From: Nymphaea colorata
Taxonomy: Eukaryota > Streptophyta > Magnoliopsida > Nymphaeales > Nymphaeaceae
Assembly: GCF_008831285.2 (NCBI RefSeq)
Contig: NC_045139.1
Coordinates: 33,019,706 to 33,083,705 of the forward strand
Length of the DNA: 64,000 nt
Direction of reading: 5' to 3'
Shown: piece by piece, positions 61,800 through 64,000 of the stretch
Layout: each line of letters begins with the position of its first letter
Position numbering within the stretch: position 1 is the stretch's first letter
Program-made: the position numbers and the translations under genes
Notes under the pieces: model-generated
Seen by the model: the letters and a program-made list of their open reading frames with translations, nothing else
Database searches by the model: none
Told to the model about the DNA's origin: nothing

Positions 61800-63389
61800 A
61801 ATATCCTATCGTGAATCTTCAGACCAAATCTTCAAGAAAGGTAACCCTTTTGATATGGTTAAATGAGTCGTCTCTAGAACTCATTCAGGCAGGGCAAGTT
61901 ATTACACTTGAAATTATGTTCGATTAAGACCTTTAGACTGAAAGCGGTCAAGATTTCAATACAGTTGGTTCTGTTCTTTCTATACTGATCTTAGCAGTGG
62001 ATATCTAAAAGAGATTCCTCACGGACCTCACCTACTAAGTGAACTACAAAGAATGTAATAGGTGTGGTGGTTTCACAAGGTGTTCTTCTTTCCATTCTAT
62101 GTGTGGGAACAAAAATTGACTGTAAAAGCCCACTGAACATAATCATTATGTATGGTTTTTCTAAGGAAACCATCAAGCTTATGAACACGCACTAAAGTGC
62201 TGGAAAACTCTGCAGCTTTTCCTTTCTCAAATTAGTTTGAAAGAAAACCTTGACCAGAAACCACTTGGGAGCAGCGGTAAAGCCCCTTCAATATACACGT
62301 TTAACTCCACGCCTATTTACAGTCCATGGGCTCCCTCTTCTGCTTGTACTTTGCCTCCCCTCTCTCTCTCTTGCTTCTGAGTGACTTCCCAAGGGCGCCA
62401 TTTATAGGCTCGCATCGTCCAGTTAGCATCAAGGATCCCATGATACTTAGAAGTGTGCAAGGGATCAGTCCCCTATTAGGTACAGAGCTCCTGTCATCGA
62501 TCAAGTATATATATATATATATATAGATAGAAAAATCACCTAGCTAGCAAAATTGGAAACCTTATGGTCTAAACATATAGTTCCATTTAACAAGACATTG
62601 TAGTGAACCTTCACTTTGCCTTGGTTCTCTAAAGGGGGTTCCATATCAACTCTCTCTCTCTCTGTTGGATTTCTCCACCCAGGTTTGAATCGAGAAATCT
62701 TCCTGCCTCTCACAGCACATATTGCCCTGTGTTTAATTCACGCCTGCCCAATACATTGCATTGGGGCCAGCCATGATTGGATGGAAGCCAGACGGCCAGA
62801 GGATTTCACCTTATATATGTATATATATATTTCTAACAGACCGTTCAGATAATTCACTCCCCATTTAATGCTTATAGTTGTGTATTCAATGAGAAGGAAG
62901 CGAGTTGTCACACTTGCCAAGATTGATGTATCCTATATATATATATATATATAGAAGAGAAATATAATTCAAGAGTCATGTTTTAAAGCAGTCAAGTTTC
63001 TTGTAGATATCGATGAATCATTATCGGTGAAAAACCTGCTGAGGGGTAGGCCCTCGTCCTTTTATTATCAAAAGATGAATCATTATATCATGCCGTGGCC
63101 GATATGTTGTTTAGCGTTTTTCATGTTTTCCTCTCAAAGATCTAATCGCATAAACAAACGTGAAACGTCAAAACAAAGAAACCGTATAAATTTGATACAT
63201 AAATCAGATTTCATTAATCAATAAAACTGAGAGAGGTAAGTATGAAATCACTATACCAACTGATCTATCATCAAAATTTCATGTTTTTTTTTTTTGTCAT
63301 ACAGTCTGGACATTTCACATCCACTAATCCTAAAGTTGGACCTGTCAAAACCAGCTGCAGAATTAAAGATAGCTAGATATTTCGGCTGC

Positions 63390-63427
<38 letters not shown>

Positions 63428-64000
63428 GAGAGAGGGAGTGAGATCACGTGTCTGTTGGAGAAGCACAGAGCCATGGAACAGTAATGGCAATGGCAGAACT
63501 GGTTGCAATCGCATTAGATGCTCAGAGGATGATGCTGATAACGATGATGGGGATGGTGAGGACGGTTCAATCATCACAAGCTAAGCCTAATAAACATCAT
63601 TCATACTTAGAGATATGCATGCACAACAATGATATTGCTGCGGTCTTGTGGTTCAGTATTCTTTTCTGTAATCTTTGCAAAGAGAAAGAGAGAGAGAGAG
63701 AGAGTGACAGAGAGAGAGCACATGCAGTCATTTATTAGAGATGCCAACAACCCCCTCACCTAACAACACCAACTTTGGTGCACGAACCTCACACACAGAC
63801 AGAGAGACTGCGGCCAGGCCACCCAGTTAGTGGGACCCAGGTGGACCAGTTTAGCCCTCATAGTGGTGCAGTTCCTGATCACGTGCAGGGCTTGGGAAGA
63901 AAGTTAGGCCACTGAGTCGAGCCGCGCAGGAGGAAGAGGAAAAAAAACAGTGAAACCTACAGAGAGAAAGAGAGAGATTTAGTTGGGGAGGCAAAGGTGG
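61800..64000. other. Gene-free stretch to the window end
   Basis: TA runs at about 62506-62526, 62814-62831 and 62933-62953, and a compound GT/GA run at about 63388-63425. The last 150 bp are purine-rich on the plus strand (GAGGAAGAGGAAAAAAAAC and GAGAGAAAGAGAGAGA) and may be the leader of a plus-strand gene beyond the window. That is a guess from composition only. Confidence 0.35.
63388..63425. repeat. Compound (GT)n(GA)n microsatellite
   Basis: About eight GT units run into about eight GA units plus a GACAGAGAG extension. Confidence 0.85.

Noticed and set aside
63448-63738. 96-codon frame near the right edge with a D/G-rich segment
   Set aside because: Overlapping frames on both strands, no domain and adjoining GA microsatellites. 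There is no way to separate it from chance.

Overview
This is nuclear DNA from a flowering plant. The evidence is AT-rich intergenic sequence, many GA/CT, CA/GT and AT microsatellites, GT-AG introns with plant-type exon splits, and plant-specific protein families (ROP GTPase, PORR protein, plant synaptotagmin, POLLENLESS3/MS5-type TPR protein). The species cannot be fixed from sequence alone. No plastid or mitochondrial insertion, rRNA, true tRNA gene, CRISPR array or intact transposon coding region was recognised.

Layout. (1) 3616-4929, minus: the first four coding exons of a ROP/RAC small GTPase; its last exons are not visible down to base 1. (2) 5.5-11.8 kb: intergenic, with tandem and dispersed repeats, notably a CTCGAG-rich 71-bp array near 7.2-7.8 kb. 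(3) 11868-20494, minus: a complete 19-exon GH35 beta-galactosidase with a C-terminal galactose-binding lectin domain. It carries an unusual glutamine-rich insert of about 104 residues between its signal peptide and catalytic domain. (4) 26031-27353, plus: an intronless coding region for a PORR-domain organelle RNA-binding protein, probably with a distant 5' leader exon near 22.7 kb. (5) 29838-30487, minus: a PNRC-like proline-rich protein whose two halves lie in different frames (frameshift or short intron). (6) 31.8-43.6 kb: a gene-poor repeat island with a diverged segmental duplication, tRNA-derived SINE-like copies, and a dispersed GC-headed repeat family. (7) 45122-54394, plus: a complete 12-exon synaptotagmin (SYT2-like). 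(8) 56740-58441, plus: a complete 4-exon MS5/POLLENLESS3-like TPR protein. (9) 58.4-64 kb: no recognised gene, but an exact 68-bp tandem duplication and a diverged tandem duplication.

The genes are independent single-gene units typical of a plant chromosome arm. There is no operon or biosynthetic cluster and no sign that they act together. Their likely sites of action are polarity signalling at the plasma membrane (ROP), cell-wall or apoplastic galactan turnover (beta-galactosidase), organelle RNA processing (PORR), mRNA decay or nuclear coactivation (PNRC-like), ER-plasma membrane or Golgi-linked membrane contact (SYT) and male fertility or sulfur-response TPR function (MS5-like). The gene models were built by hand from splice sites and reading-frame continuity. 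All exon joins reported for the ROP, beta-galactosidase, SYT and TPR genes keep frame exactly. No convincing undescribed biological system was found; the glutamine-rich beta-galactosidase is the most unusual coding feature.
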